A DNA stretch of 64,000 nt from Anderseniella sp963759095 (GTDB lineage Bacteria; Pseudomonadota; Alphaproteobacteria; Rhizobiales; Aestuariivirgaceae). A program made the position numbers and the translations under genes. Below are positions 27,214-36,603 of this stretch, in pieces. The stretch covers positions 148,524 through 212,523 of the forward strand of contig CAVWYF010000009.1 of the NCBI GenBank assembly GCA_963759095.1, read 5' to 3'. How positions within the stretch are numbered: the stretch's first letter is position 1; each line of letters begins with the position of its first letter. The notes under the pieces were generated by a model that worked only from the letters and a program-made list of their open reading frames with translations, had not been told where the DNA came from and searched no databases.

Positions 27214-28284
27214 ATGGCTCAGGATCAATTTCACGAACTGACAGTCTCCGGCGTCCGGCCGCAAACCGACAAGGCAACGGCTATCCGCTTTGATCTGCCG
27301 GATGCCCTGAAATCCGAGTTTACCTTCAAGCCCGGCCAGTATCTTACCGTACGCGCAAAGCTGAACGGGGAGGAAGTGCGCCGCTCCTATTCGATCTGCT
27401 GCCGGCCTGACGATGGCCTGGAAATCGGCGTCAAGCATCTCGAAGGCGGGGTGTTTTCAAGCTTTGCACAGGGCCTGAAGACCGGCGACAGGATTGAGGT
27501 CATGGCTCCCAAGGGCCGCTTTGTGGCTGAAACCGGCGGCACGCATGACTATCTGCTGGTTGCCGCAGGCTCCGGCATTACCCCGGTGTTGTCCATCGTC
27601 AAGACCGTGCTGCGCGACGAGCCGGACAGCACTGTCACGCTGGTCTATGCCAACCGTAATTTTGACAGCGTGATGTTCCGCGATGATCTCGACGCCCTGA
27701 AGGACACCTATCTGACCCGGCTTTCCCTGCTGCACGTGATATCCGAGGAAGGTCAGGATGCCGATATCCTGTCCGGGCGGATCGATGCGGCAAGGCTCAG
27801 TGACATGAAAGAGCGCGGCCTGATCGACCCGGCGCGCTATGACGCCGTCTATCTGTGCGGGCCCGCACCAATGATCAAGACGCTGCGCTCGACACTGACG
27901 GATATGGGTGTGGCCTTCGACAAGATCAGGTTCGAAGTATTCACACCGACACCGTACGGCAAGCCCGGCGGTGAACACGCACCGCCCAGACCCGACCTGA
28001 CCGGGTCTGAAGTCGAGATCATTCTGGACGGAGCAAGGCGCAAGCTGCGGGTCAACCCGTCGGCGGAAACCGTGCTCGGAGCAGCCAGGGCCGCCGGGCT
28101 TGAAATCCCGCATTCGTGCGCCGGCGGCATGTGCTGCACCTGCCGCTGCAAGGTGCTGAAAGGCTCAGCCACCATGGACCAGAACTGGTCACTGCAACCC
28201 TGGGAACTTGAGGCCGGTTACATCCTCGCCTGCCAGGCACGACCTGAAACCGAAAAGCTGGTGCTGGATTTCGACGCCACCTGA
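27214..28284 (+). CDS. paaE: Phenylacetyl-CoA epoxidase reductase PaaE
   Basis: 356 residues. An FAD-binding ferredoxin-reductase domain (RRSYSICCRP near residue 52), an NAD-binding domain (LLVAAGSGITPVLSI) and a C-terminal plant-type [2Fe-2S] ferredoxin (CAGGMCCTCRCKV with the distant CQAR) are in order. It passes electrons from NADPH to PaaA. GAGGA at 27202-27206 best suits the ATG at 27214 rather than 27208. Last gene of the operon; later paa steps (paaG, paaZ and others) are not in this window. Confidence 0.95.
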   Translation: MAQDQFHELTVSGVRPQTDKATAIRFDLPDALKSEFTFKPGQYLTVRAKLNGEEVRRSYSICCRPDDGLEIGVKHLEGGVFSSFAQGLKTGDRIEVMAPKGRFVAETGGTHDYLLVAAGSGITPVLSIVKTVLRDEPDSTVTLVYANRNFDSVMFRDDLDALKDTYLTRLSLLHVISEEGQDADILSGRIDAARLSDMKERGLIDPARYDAVYLCGPAPMIKTLRSTLTDMGVAFDKIRFEVFTPTPYGKPGGEHAPPRPDLTGSEVEIILDGARRKLRVNPSAETVLGAARAAGLEIPHSCAGGMCCTCRCKVLKGSATMDQNWSLQPWELEAGYILACQARPETEKLVLDFDAT

Positions 28285-28410
28285 TTCGGATTTCCCGCCG
28301 GACACAAACACGTCTCATTCATGACAGACCATCGCCACCCAATGTGGGGGGAGGCAAGCGACCACTTCTTTCACAAACTGTCAATCGGTCGCACGTTTGC
28401 GGAGGAAATC

Positions 28411-29358
28411 ATGTTTAAACAGATTGCACTTGGACTAACCATGAGCTGTTGCCTGTCGGTTGCAGCCCTGGCGGAGGAATGCAAGCCGTCGAAGTGGGGT
28501 GCCGATGATGAAATCGGCGCGGCCAATTATGTATCGCCGGAACGCACCATGGCCGCTGCCAAGCTGGTCAAGACAGGTGCCAGCCATCCTCTTGGCATTG
28601 TCGTTGATCCCGACATGCCGGCGTTCCCGCCGCGCTCCACCAAGCTGCAGGTGATCGCACCGAACCAGATACAGGGCGCCGACAATTCCAAGGTGTTCGG
28701 CTACGACATGACCTACAATGACGACCTAGCCCAGTTGTGGTTCGGCACCGGCCCGCAGATTGACGGCCTTGGCCACCTGGGCGAGGGCAACGTCTACTAC
28801 AACTGCAACAAGGCGGCTGACTTTGTAAAAATCACCGGCCTGACCAAGCTCAGCGTGGACAAGATACCGCCCATGGTTGCCCGTGGCGTGCTGATTGACA
28901 TGGCGGAGCATTTCGGCGTCGAGGTGATGGAGGCCGGCCAGGCCATCACAACCGATGACATCAAGGCCGCCATGACCAAGCAGAATGTCACCATCAACGA
29001 AGGCGATGTGGTGCTGATCCACACCGGTTGGACCGACGGCAAACTGGCCAGTGCGCCCAAGGAATGGGTGAGCGCGGAACCCGGCCTCGACAATGGCGCA
29101 GCAAAGTACCTGGCATCATTGAATCCGATGGCGGTCGGTGCCGACACCTGGGGACTCGACGTCGTCCCGCCGGTCAAGGGTGAGAAGGTGTTTTACGGCC
29201 ATGTCGAGTTGCTGAGAAACAACGGCATCTATATTCTTGAGACCATGAACACCGGACGCCTGGCCAAGGAAAACGTTGGCGAGTTCATGTTTGTTCTGGG
29301 CCAGGCCCGCATCAAGGGCACGGTTCAGATGATCATCAACCCGGTGGCTATGTGGTGA
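28411..29358 (+). CDS. Exported cyclase-family protein (kynurenine formamidase-like)
   Basis: 315 residues with a Sec signal peptide (MFKQIALGLTMSCCLSVAALA, cleavage near 21). The body is the cyclase/KynB fold: FGTGPQIDGLGHLGEGN near residues 112-126 replaces the canonical HxGTHxDxPxH metal motif, keeping the Asp and the last His but not the first. VVLIHTGWTDGK and GADTWGLDVVPP are also typical. Family members hydrolyse amide or lactone bonds with a metal ion. GGAGGA precedes the ATG at 28411. The gene lies 126 bases after paaE and could be read through from that operon. The natural substrate is unknown. Confidence 0.8.
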   Translation: MFKQIALGLTMSCCLSVAALAEECKPSKWGADDEIGAANYVSPERTMAAAKLVKTGASHPLGIVVDPDMPAFPPRSTKLQVIAPNQIQGADNSKVFGYDMTYNDDLAQLWFGTGPQIDGLGHLGEGNVYYNCNKAADFVKITGLTKLSVDKIPPMVARGVLIDMAEHFGVEVMEAGQAITTDDIKAAMTKQNVTINEGDVVLIHTGWTDGKLASAPKEWVSAEPGLDNGAAKYLASLNPMAVGADTWGLDVVPPVKGEKVFYGHVELLRNNGIYILETMNTGRLAKENVGEFMFVLGQARIKGTVQMIINPVAMW

Positions 29359-29415
29359 TCTGACCGAGGTTTCATCTCTGCCGCAGCGCCATGCGGCAGA
29401 GATGATACTCTACCG

Positions 29416-29505
29416 TTCGAAAAACTGTCCGATTGCCTGCAGCAGGTAGGTGAACAGCCACCGCACACGCTCAGTGTTGCAGACGATCACCGGCAGAAGG
29501 CCTGA
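29416..29505 (+). pseudogene. Fragment copied from the 76-residue gene at 32598-32828
   Basis: Reads FEKLSDCLQQVGEQPPHTLS and nine further codons to a TGA, matching the C-terminal half of the minus-strand gene at 32598-32828 (FEKLSDCLQQVGEQPPPALN) with few changes, in opposite orientation. The N-terminal half is missing and there is no start codon, so it is a gene remnant. Confidence 0.75.
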
Positions 29506-29561
29506 TCAGTAAGTTATGTGGATGGCGTTGATACGCCATTGTACAATCCCCGCCGCCTCTG

Positions 29562-29704
29562 TCGGCTGCAAGATGCTGAAAGGCTCTGCCACCATGGACC
29601 AGAACTGGCCGCTGCAGCCCTGGTAACTTGAAGCCGGCTAAATCCTGGCCTGCCAGGCCCGGCCTGAAACCGAAAAACCGGTACTGGATTTCGACGAGAG
29701 CTGA
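29562..29704 (+). pseudogene. Decayed paaE-like 3' end
   Basis: Aligns without gaps to the last codons of paaE (28142-28284) at an offset of 1420 bases. It keeps CKMLKGSATMDQNW, QPW and CQARPETEK but has two in-frame TAA codons where paaE has GAA and TAC. Most base differences fall at third codon positions, so the ancestor was a functional reductase paralogue that diverged before it decayed. Confidence 0.8.
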
Positions 29705-29888
29705 TTTCACATTTTGCACGCATTCCGTTCAGGTGCCGTTCAGGTTGTTGCGCGCAATTTCCATCCTGATCGCGGTCACTGGTAATATCCGCGTTTTCTG
29801 ATCGAAGCAGCCGAAAACCGGTTTCTCCAATTACGGGAGATTCCTGATATGCGTGCAAAGATCAATCAATCTTCCGGAAGGAAAAACG

Positions 29889-31467
29889 TTGAATAACAAG
29901 GTTCTCAAGTCAGGCGTGGCCATGGCCATGTTGATGGCGTTCGTGCCTCACAGCGCGCTGGTGTCTGTATCAGCACTCGCTCAGCAGGACACAACCGGCC
30001 AAACACAACAGCAGCAACAGTCCGGCGAAGCTCCCGCACCCGCTGCATCGCAGGCGGAACAGGAAGCGGAAAACGCAAAACAACAGCGTGCCGAGCGTAA
30101 AAAAGAAAAACGCCGGAAAAAGGAAGCTCGCGAGGAGCAGGCAAAAGAAGCGCAATCCGGCGAAGCTCCCGCACCTGCGGTCAACTCTGGCGCTGCAGCA
30201 GCAACAGAACAGGATGCGGCAAACGCCAGGAAAGAACGCGCCGAGCGCAAGAAAGAAGAGCGCCGCAAGAAAAAGGAAGCGCAGCAGGAACAGCCCGTTC
30301 AGTCGCAGTCCGAAGCAAACACGTCGCAACCTTCAGGCACCGCCACAATGACGGCTGACGAGGCGCGCACGGAGACAGACGCTCCTGTCACAGTCTCCAA
30401 GGACGCGGTCAAACCCAGGAAGGTCCTGACCCAGCCAATTGAACAGCAGGTTCAGGAAGCGGAACAGCGCCCGACCACGATTGTTCCAGATCAAATAACC
30501 GACGATCAGCGCAAGAGGCTTCGTGCCGCGGACAAGAAGCGTCGTGCGGAAGCACGCCGTGATCGTGACCGGCTCCTGGGTGCCGCTGCGGCCGGTGCCG
30601 TGATAGGAGCAACCATTGCTGCACTGGGCGGCCGTGTCGCTGCAGACGAAGGCGACCGTCTGATCATCGAGCGTGATGGACGCTTGTTTGTGCGCAAAGA
30701 CGAAAGCGGCCTGCTGCGGGACCGCGACACAGAGGTTGAATACGAAACACTGCGCGGCGGTTACACCCGCGAAATCATTACCCGGTCAAACGGCGTGCAG
30801 ATCATAAGCGTCCGCGACCCGGGAGGAAATGTGGTCAAGCGAGTTCAGAATTGGCCGCAATGGCGACCGTCGGGTGTTATTCAGTTCTGGTGATGAAGAC
30901 CGCGGCAATCGGCGTGCGAGGCGGGACTTGCCGAGATACGATGTGGACATCCCGCGCGACCGTTACATTGTGTCTGCGCGCCGCGCAAACCGCCGCCTGT
31001 TTCGCGAGACTTTCGCTGCAGACCCGGTCTACATGTCCGAAGAACGCTACAGTCTGGCCGAAATTCGGGAAAACGAACCAATTCGCTCCCTCATGCGGCG
31101 GGTCGACCTGGATACGATCAACTTTGACTCCGGCAGCGCATATGCCAGCGCTTCCCAGGTCAGGCTGTTGGGCGATATCGCAGGCGGCATGCTGGACATC
31201 ATCGAAGATGAACCCAAAACGATCTTCATGATCGAAGGCCATACTGATGCCACCGGTCCGGAGATAGGCAATCTGGTTTTGTCGGACCGGCGTGCCGAAA
31301 GCGTTGCCCGAATTCTGATAGAAGCTTACGGAATTCCAGCGGAGAATTTGGTGACCCAGGGCTATGGCGAACGCTTCCTCAAGGTCAATACGGAGGAAGA
31401 TGAACGCGCCAACCGGCGAGTGACCATCCGGAACATTACGCCAATCCTGCAGGCAACTGCTGACTGA
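29889..31467 (+). pseudogene. OmpA-family outer membrane protein, interrupted by a +1 frameshift
   Basis: One OmpA-like gene in two frames. It starts at TTG 29889 after GGAAGGA with a signal peptide (to ALAQ), then two copies of an Arg/Lys/Glu-rich segment (RAERKKEKRRKKEA-like, residues about 60-150), and a glycine-rich membrane stretch LLGAAAAGAVIGATIAALGG. At 30846 an extra base shifts the frame; removing it restores VVKRVRIGRNGDRRVLF. The second part carries the peptidoglycan-binding OmpA domain (INFDSGSAYASASQ, IEGHTDATG, LSDRRAESVARIL). Homologues in Rhizobiales are continuous, so this is a mutation or a sequencing error. An in-frame codon at 30829 could allow separate translation of the OmpA domain without a signal peptide. 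Confidence 0.8.
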
Positions 31468-31484
31468 TCGTTAGCTGCAGTACG

Positions 31485-31516
31485 ATGACAGCCTCTGAAA
31501 AACCAGAGGCTGTCAT
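31485..31516. terminator. Hairpin after the OmpA-family gene
   Basis: A perfect 13-base inverted repeat, ATGACAGCCTCTG and CAGAGGCTGTCAT with the loop AAAAAC, lies 17 bases after the OmpA stop. It is stable enough for a transcription terminator although the following T-run is interrupted. Confidence 0.65.
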
Positions 31517-31578
31517 ATCGTCTTGTGCTAACATCGACATCTTACCGAATCACCATTTTGGTTATCTGGTAAGTCTTC

Positions 31579-32376
31579 ATGTCCGGGAGACAGCCGTTGC
31601 AAGATTTCACTGAGCTTGCTGATAATGCAGGTCAATTGCTTTCGCAGTACAGACGCGACAACATTCCAATCCATTGCATTTCCAGTTCTGCTGATGAGAG
31701 CTTCACCACCAGAATCTTTGATGCAATCGGATCCATCGTATCCGTAACCCATGATCCACGCGAAGTGAGCAGTATTGTTCAGTATTGCCGCGCGCTGCTC
31801 GTGCAAATGGGGCCTTCCAACGAGATGCGTGAAAGCGGCATTGCCACCGCCATTGAGGAAATACACAAGCAAAGAAAACCCTGGATTCTGGACACTCTCC
31901 TGGCAAGCCGCTCACCGTTCAGAATCGAACTGCTGCGGACCCAGTTATCACACAAACCGGGTATCGTACGGACCGCCCCGGAAGACATGGCCGCGATGAT
32001 GTTGAAGCGGCAAACCACCCATGTGGACTTCGCCCTGAGATTTCACACGACGGCGGTAAGCTGCGACAAAGACATTTTCATCACTGATGGAATACGAAAT
32101 GCACAGTTTGCATACGGCGCTCCGCAGGCACGCAACTTTCGAATGTTATCCAGCGCCCGTTCTGCACTGTGCACAGCAATGGCTGTTTTGGAGAGAGATG
32201 CATTCAAGGCCGCCTCTGCGGCGGTGGCAATTACGGAAACCGCTGCATCCGTGGCAGCAGATACCGCAGATGGCCCCGGATCATTCAGCATCTCTTTCCT
32301 GGACGCGTTGTCCTTCGTAAATAAAGACGAAATAGCTGCCTACCTGGATGGGGTTGCTACCAAGCATCAAGATTGA
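31579..32376 (+). CDS. ThiM-like hydroxyethylthiazole kinase homologue, motif-poor
   Basis: 265 residues with the outline of the ThiM family: the central strand KPWILDTLLASRSPFRIELL corresponds to the KPVVLDPVGxGAT region, PGIVRTAPEDMAAM to the RGNxxEI segment, and the C-terminal GPGSFSISFLDALSF is nearly canonical. However, the catalytic GTGC anion-hole motif is replaced by SSARSALC, and the DPVGxGA loop is also changed. ThiM phosphorylates the thiazole moiety for thiamine salvage; this copy may be inactive or have another role. No thiE or thiD gene is adjacent. The family call rests on pattern reading only. Confidence 0.6.
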   Translation: MSGRQPLQDFTELADNAGQLLSQYRRDNIPIHCISSSADESFTTRIFDAIGSIVSVTHDPREVSSIVQYCRALLVQMGPSNEMRESGIATAIEEIHKQRKPWILDTLLASRSPFRIELLRTQLSHKPGIVRTAPEDMAAMMLKRQTTHVDFALRFHTTAVSCDKDIFITDGIRNAQFAYGAPQARNFRMLSSARSALCTAMAVLERDAFKAASAAVAITETAASVAADTADGPGSFSISFLDALSFVNKDEIAAYLDGVATKHQD

Positions 32377-32466
32377 CCTTTGATCGAAACCAAAGACCAT
32401 TCAGCAGTTGCAAGGTTTCAGTCGGCAAGATCAGGCAGCAGCCCTATCTAGAGCCCTTCACCCCGG

Positions 32467-32577
32467 CCTGCAATTCCGTCGTCTTATGTGGGCACGTCAA
32501 CAGATATCGGGATGCCGGTGGCCATCCTGTCGATCCCGCTGTATGTGGCACTTGCCGGCGCGGTGATCGGGTTCTAG
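32467..32577 (+). pseudogene. Possible C-terminal remnant of a membrane protein
   Basis: A short frame ending in TAG reads VGTSTDIGMPVAILSIPLYV and then ALAGAVIGF, a plausible final transmembrane helix. There is no start and the frame is lost upstream. It may be debris of a permease gene. Together with the fragments at 29416-29704 it suggests that this interval has lost genes. Confidence 0.25.
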
Positions 32578-32597
32578 GGAAGGCTGCTCAACACTGG

Positions 32598-32828
32598 TCA
32601 GGCCTGCTGCCGGTGATCGTCCACAACATTGAGTGCGGGCGGTGGCTGTTCGCCGACCTGCTGCAGGCAATCGGACAGTTTTTCGAACAGTTCAGGGTGC
32701 TGGCCACTGTCGACGGTGGTGTGAAATCCCTCAACGTCGGGCATGGACACATGTATGGAACCATCGTCGCTGTCATACCATACGGCTATGTGGGAATAGG
32801 CGGATTTTCCCAATTTACTCATACTCAT
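32598..32828 (-). CDS. Small conserved-looking protein, 76 residues
   Basis: The ATG at 32828 has GAGG five bases upstream. The product has no signal peptide and reads HIAVWYDSDDGSIHVSMPDV followed by EGFHTTVDS, then a helical part HPELFEKLSDCLQQVG. A diverged partial copy of its second half at 29416-29505 preserves the reading frame, which supports that this is a real gene rather than a chance frame. No family is recognised with confidence; the strand-rich start and Ser/Asp content give no catalytic clue. Confidence 0.6.
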   Translation of the reverse strand: MSMSKLGKSAYSHIAVWYDSDDGSIHVSMPDVEGFHTTVDSGQHPELFEKLSDCLQQVGEQPPPALNVVDDHRQQA

Positions 32829-33003
32829 GGCGACCTCAATTACTTACTTTGATACCAATATCGTAACCATTTGTTTACCTTTAGGTCAAACGCCGCCAGT
32901 TTTCTTGGTAAACGAGTACAGGATACATGCAGTATTGAGTCAAATTGGGGCAATAAACCCCTGAATTCGTTTTTTAAAGTCATATAGAGGATCGACGCCG
33001 GCG

Positions 33004-33681
33004 CTATCCGCGATCATTGGCCTTGAGCCATTCCGATACGGTTTCCAGCTTGTTGCGTAAGTGTTGTTTCAGGATGATGCCGAGCTTGCGGCCGTCGCGG
33101 GCCTGCAGTGCGGCCAGAATTTCCTCGTGCTCGGCGACCGCCTTGTCCCAGCGCTCGCGGGTCATGTTGGCAAGATAGCGGGCCCGGCGTACCCGGGCTG
33201 ACAGCATGCGGTGCTGGGCGGCCAGGGTGTCATTGCGGGCAGCGGTCAGGATGGCGGTGTGAATGGCTTCATTGGCGGCGAAATACTCCGGCAGGCGCTG
33301 GGCCTTGTAATGCCCGATCATCTCGTGATGGGATTTGCTGATGGCGGCAATTTCCGCATCGGTGATCTTTTCGCAAGCCAGTTCGCCGGACAGCGCTTCC
33401 AGAGCGCCCATCACCGGAAACACCTCTTCCAGGTCTTCGACCGTGACGGCAGTGACGGACGAGCCGCGATTGGGGGTCAGGGTCACAAGGCCTTCCGAGG
33501 CCAGCACCTTCAGGGCTTCGCGCATCGGTGTGCGCGATACGTTGTAACGCTCGCACAATTCCTTTTCCGGCACCTTTTCGCCCGGTGTCAGTTCACCTTC
33601 AATGATCAGCCTCTGCAGGCGTTCCACCAGTTCGTCATGCAGGGAACGCCGCACAATGGCTTCATCCATTGTAATGTTCAT
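33004..33681 (-). CDS. GntR-family regulator, FCD subgroup
   Basis: 225 residues: an N-terminal winged helix with PGEKVPEKELCERYNVSRTP and MREALKVLASEGLVTLTPNRG, then an all-helical FCD domain with acidic/His metal-ligand positions (NEAIHTAIL, EHEEILAALQARDG). FCD regulators sense organic acids. Its ATG overlaps the stop of the upstream dehydrogenase gene by four bases, so regulator and enzyme are one leftward unit. It is the obvious candidate to bind the palindrome at 36610-36629 between the two arms of this locus. Confidence 0.92.
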   Translation of the reverse strand: MNITMDEAIVRRSLHDELVERLQRLIIEGELTPGEKVPEKELCERYNVSRTPMREALKVLASEGLVTLTPNRGSSVTAVTVEDLEEVFPVMGALEALSGELACEKITDAEIAAISKSHHEMIGHYKAQRLPEYFAANEAIHTAILTAARNDTLAAQHRMLSARVRRARYLANMTRERWDKAVAEHEEILAALQARDGRKLGIILKQHLRNKLETVSEWLKANDRG

Positions 33682-36593
33682 CGGCTGGATCCTTCCGTGT
33701 TGTCTGCAATGGCCATCTCCAGCACGCGGGCCACGTGAACGGCATCGCGGTGAGCACCGTCTGAAATCTGGTGACGGCAGGAGGTGCCGTCTGCCACGAT
33801 CAGTGTATCCGATTCTGCCGCACGCACAGCGGGCAACAATGACAACTCGCCCATGGCCTGTGAAACCGCGTAGGTTTCAGCCTGATAACCAAACGCTCCG
33901 GCCATGCCGCAGCAGGAGCTTTCAACCGTTTCGACCTCAAGGCCCGGCACCAGTTTCAAGGCACCGGTCACGCTGGCCATGACATTATGCGCCTTTTGAT
34001 GGCAATGACCATGCAGCAGCACATTGCGCTCAAGTGGCGTGAATTCAAACCTGCCGGCGTTGGCGACCACGAACTCTTCAAACATCATCGCCGCAGCCGC
34101 TATTTCTTCTGCCTCTGCCCCCAGTTTCAGGGCGGTCAGATCATCGCGCAGTGTCAACAGACAGGATGGTTCGAGGCCAACAATCTTGGCGCCGGCACGG
34201 ACCAGCGGCAGGTAAGCGGCGATCAGGCGCCTGGCCTCGGCACGCGCTTCATCCACGAGGCCCGAAGCCAGATAGGTCCTGCCGCAGCACGGCGGCCGTG
34301 ATGACCCTTCGGGCAAGGGCGACATCACCTTGAACCCGCCTGCCACCAGCACCTTGCGGGCGGCGCGCAGGTTCTCACTGTCGAAATAGGTGTTGAATGT
34401 ATCACCGAACAGGATTACCGGAGTTCCGTCAGCCGGGCCTGTGGCATCGCCATGGCGATAGGCGTCGGTGCGCCATTTCGGCAAGTTCCGCCTGCTCGAC
34501 AGGCCGGCAATGGTTTCACTCAATCCGGCCAATCCCGGCAGCGTGTCGCGGGCATTTGCCAGCCACGGTATGCGGGCGAGATAAGGTGCATAGCGCGGCA
34601 TGTGGGCCACCAGCCGGTCACGCAATGACAGCCCCGCTTTTGCCACCCGGGCTGCCGCCACCTCGATTTTCATACGGGCCATGTCAACGCCGGTCGGGCA
34701 TTCACGCTGGCATGCCTTGCACCCGACACACAGTTTCATGGTCCCTGCCATGGCATCACCCGACAGCGCATCCGGTCCCAGTTGTCCCGATATGGCAAGC
34801 CGTAAAGAGTTGGCCCGCCCGCGGGTCAGATGGGCCTCATCGCGGGTGACCCGATAGGACGGGCACATGGCACCACCGGCCAGCTTGCGGCAGGCGCCGT
34901 TGTTGTTGCACATCTCGATGGCGCCCTGAAAACCACCGCCAGCGCCTGGCCATTGTGACCAGTCAAGCGCAGTTACCATCTCCGGCACGGCATAGTCCTG
35001 ATTGAAACGGAACAGCGAACGGTCATCCATTTTCGGCGCATCGACGATCTTGCCGGGATTGAACACACCGTCGGGATCAAACGCCTGCTTCACCTGCCGA
35101 AAGCTCGCCATCATACGCAGGCCGAACATTTTCTCGTTGAACTCGGAGCGCACAATGCCGTCGCCGTGTTCGCCGGAGTGCGAACCCTTGTACTTGCGCA
35201 CCAGGTCGAATGCCTCTTCGGCGATGGCGCGCATGGTCTTGACGTCATGCTCCAACCGCATGTTGAGAACCGGCCGCACATGCAGACATCCGACCGAGGC
35301 ATGGGCATACCAAGTGCCCTTCGTACCGTGCTTTGAAAAAATATCGGTCAGGCCTGCGGTGTAGGCGGCAAGGTCTTTCAGTTCCACGGCACAGTCTTCC
35401 ACGAAGGAGACCGGTTTTCCCTCCTGCTTCATGGACATCATGATGTTGAGGCCGGACTTGCGCACTTCCGCCAGGTCTGCCTGCAGTCCCGGCTCATTGA
35501 CCTCGACCACGCCACCGAAGTGTTCACCCGACCGCGACCAGTCAAAACCCAGATCGCCCATCACCTGGTGCAATTGCTTCAGGCGGCGCAGGTTTTCGTC
35601 CCAGTCATCTTCGGCAAAATCCACCAGCAGCAGGGCGTCCGGTTCACCCTTCACCACGTTTTCGATGGTCGGGCGGAAAATATCGATGCCGCGCGCCAGC
35701 TCGATCATGGTGCGGTCGACAAGCTCTACCGCTACGGGATCGAGCTTCACCAGATGCTGGGCTGCGTCCATGGCAGCATGAAAGGTCGGAAAGTGGCACA
35801 CGCCCATGGCCTTGCGCACCGGCAGCGGTGACAGTCTGAGCGTGATCCGGTCAGACCAGGCCAAGGTGCCTTCCGATCCCACCAGAAGCGATGACAGGTT
35901 TACGGCTGAACCGTTCGGCACCAGCGCATCAATGTTGTAGCCGCCGACGCGGCGCATGACTTTCGGAAATTTTCGGGCAATCTCGGCCTGCTCGCGAGCC
36001 CCCATTGCCAGCAGGTCCGCCACAAAGCCGGGCTCACCGGCAGCACCCGCCTCGGCAAACCGGCCTTGAGACCCGTCGGCCAGAAACGCATCGATGGCCA
36101 GCACATTGTCGCGCATCATGCCATAGCGCAGCGAGCGGCCCCCGCAGGAATTGTTGCCGGTCATGCCGCCAATAGTGGCGCGCGACGCCGTCGACACATC
36201 GATCGGATACCACAGACCGTGCGGTTTCAGTTGCCGGTTCAATTCGTCCAGCACAATGCCCGGTTCGACAATGCAGGTACGGACCTCGACATCCAGCTCG
36301 ACCAGCCGGTTAAGGTGCTTCGATGAGTCAATGACGATGGCATCATTGACCGTCTGGCCGCATTGCGAGGTGCCGCCGCCGCGCGGCAGTACCGAAACAC
36401 CTTCCTCGCGGGCCAGCGAGATGACGTTGCGCACATCATCAGATGAGCGCGGCACGACGACTGCGCGCGGCATGATCTGGTAGATCGAGGCATCGGTTGC
36501 ATAGCGTCCACGGGAGAATGCATCCTCCATCACCTCACCCTCAACGCTGTCGCGCAGGCGCCTGGTGAGCGAGGATAATGCAAGTGTGGTCAC
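33678..36593 (-). CDS. FAD and Fe-S 2-hydroxyacid dehydrogenase (GlcD-GlcF fusion, YdiJ/D-LDH type)
   Basis: 971 residues combining a GlcD-like flavoprotein half and a GlcF-like iron-sulfur half. The FAD domain shows LPRGGGTSQCGQTVN near residue 75 and GMTGNNSCGGRSLRYG near 138; the oxidase C-terminal domain shows HASVGCLHVRPVLNM and GSHSGEHGDGIVRSEF. The Fe-S half has CNNNGACRKLAGGAMCPSYR, CVGCKACQRECPTG and two CCG motifs (PPCCGRTYLASG, SSCCGMAGAFG). Relatives oxidise D-2-hydroxyglutarate or D-lactate and feed the quinone pool. First gene of the leftward arm, divergent from the aminotransferase-TRAP arm. The precise hydroxyacid is not readable from sequence. Confidence 0.9.
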   Translation of the reverse strand: MTTLALSSLTRRLRDSVEGEVMEDAFSRGRYATDASIYQIMPRAVVVPRSSDDVRNVISLAREEGVSVLPRGGGTSQCGQTVNDAIVIDSSKHLNRLVELDVEVRTCIVEPGIVLDELNRQLKPHGLWYPIDVSTASRATIGGMTGNNSCGGRSLRYGMMRDNVLAIDAFLADGSQGRFAEAGAAGEPGFVADLLAMGAREQAEIARKFPKVMRRVGGYNIDALVPNGSAVNLSSLLVGSEGTLAWSDRITLRLSPLPVRKAMGVCHFPTFHAAMDAAQHLVKLDPVAVELVDRTMIELARGIDIFRPTIENVVKGEPDALLLVDFAEDDWDENLRRLKQLHQVMGDLGFDWSRSGEHFGGVVEVNEPGLQADLAEVRKSGLNIMMSMKQEGKPVSFVEDCAVELKDLAAYTAGLTDIFSKHGTKGTWYAHASVGCLHVRPVLNMRLEHDVKTMRAIAEEAFDLVRKYKGSHSGEHGDGIVRSEFNEKMFGLRMMASFRQVKQAFDPDGVFNPGKIVDAPKMDDRSLFRFNQDYAVPEMVTALDWSQWPGAGGGFQGAIEMCNNNGACRKLAGGAMCPSYRVTRDEAHLTRGRANSLRLAISGQLGPDALSGDAMAGTMKLCVGCKACQRECPTGVDMARMKIEVAAARVAKAGLSLRDRLVAHMPRYAPYLARIPWLANARDTLPGLAGLSETIAGLSSRRNLPKWRTDAYRHGDATGPADGTPVILFGDTFNTYFDSENLRAARKVLVAGGFKVMSPLPEGSSRPPCCGRTYLASGLVDEARAEARRLIAAYLPLVRAGAKIVGLEPSCLLTLRDDLTALKLGAEAEEIAAAAMMFEEFVVANAGRFEFTPLERNVLLHGHCHQKAHNVMASVTGALKLVPGLEVETVESSCCGMAGAFGYQAETYAVSQAMGELSLLPAVRAAESDTLIVADGTSCRHQISDGAHRDAVHVARVLEMAIADNTEGSSR

Positions 36594-36603
36594 GGAATAG
36601 GCC

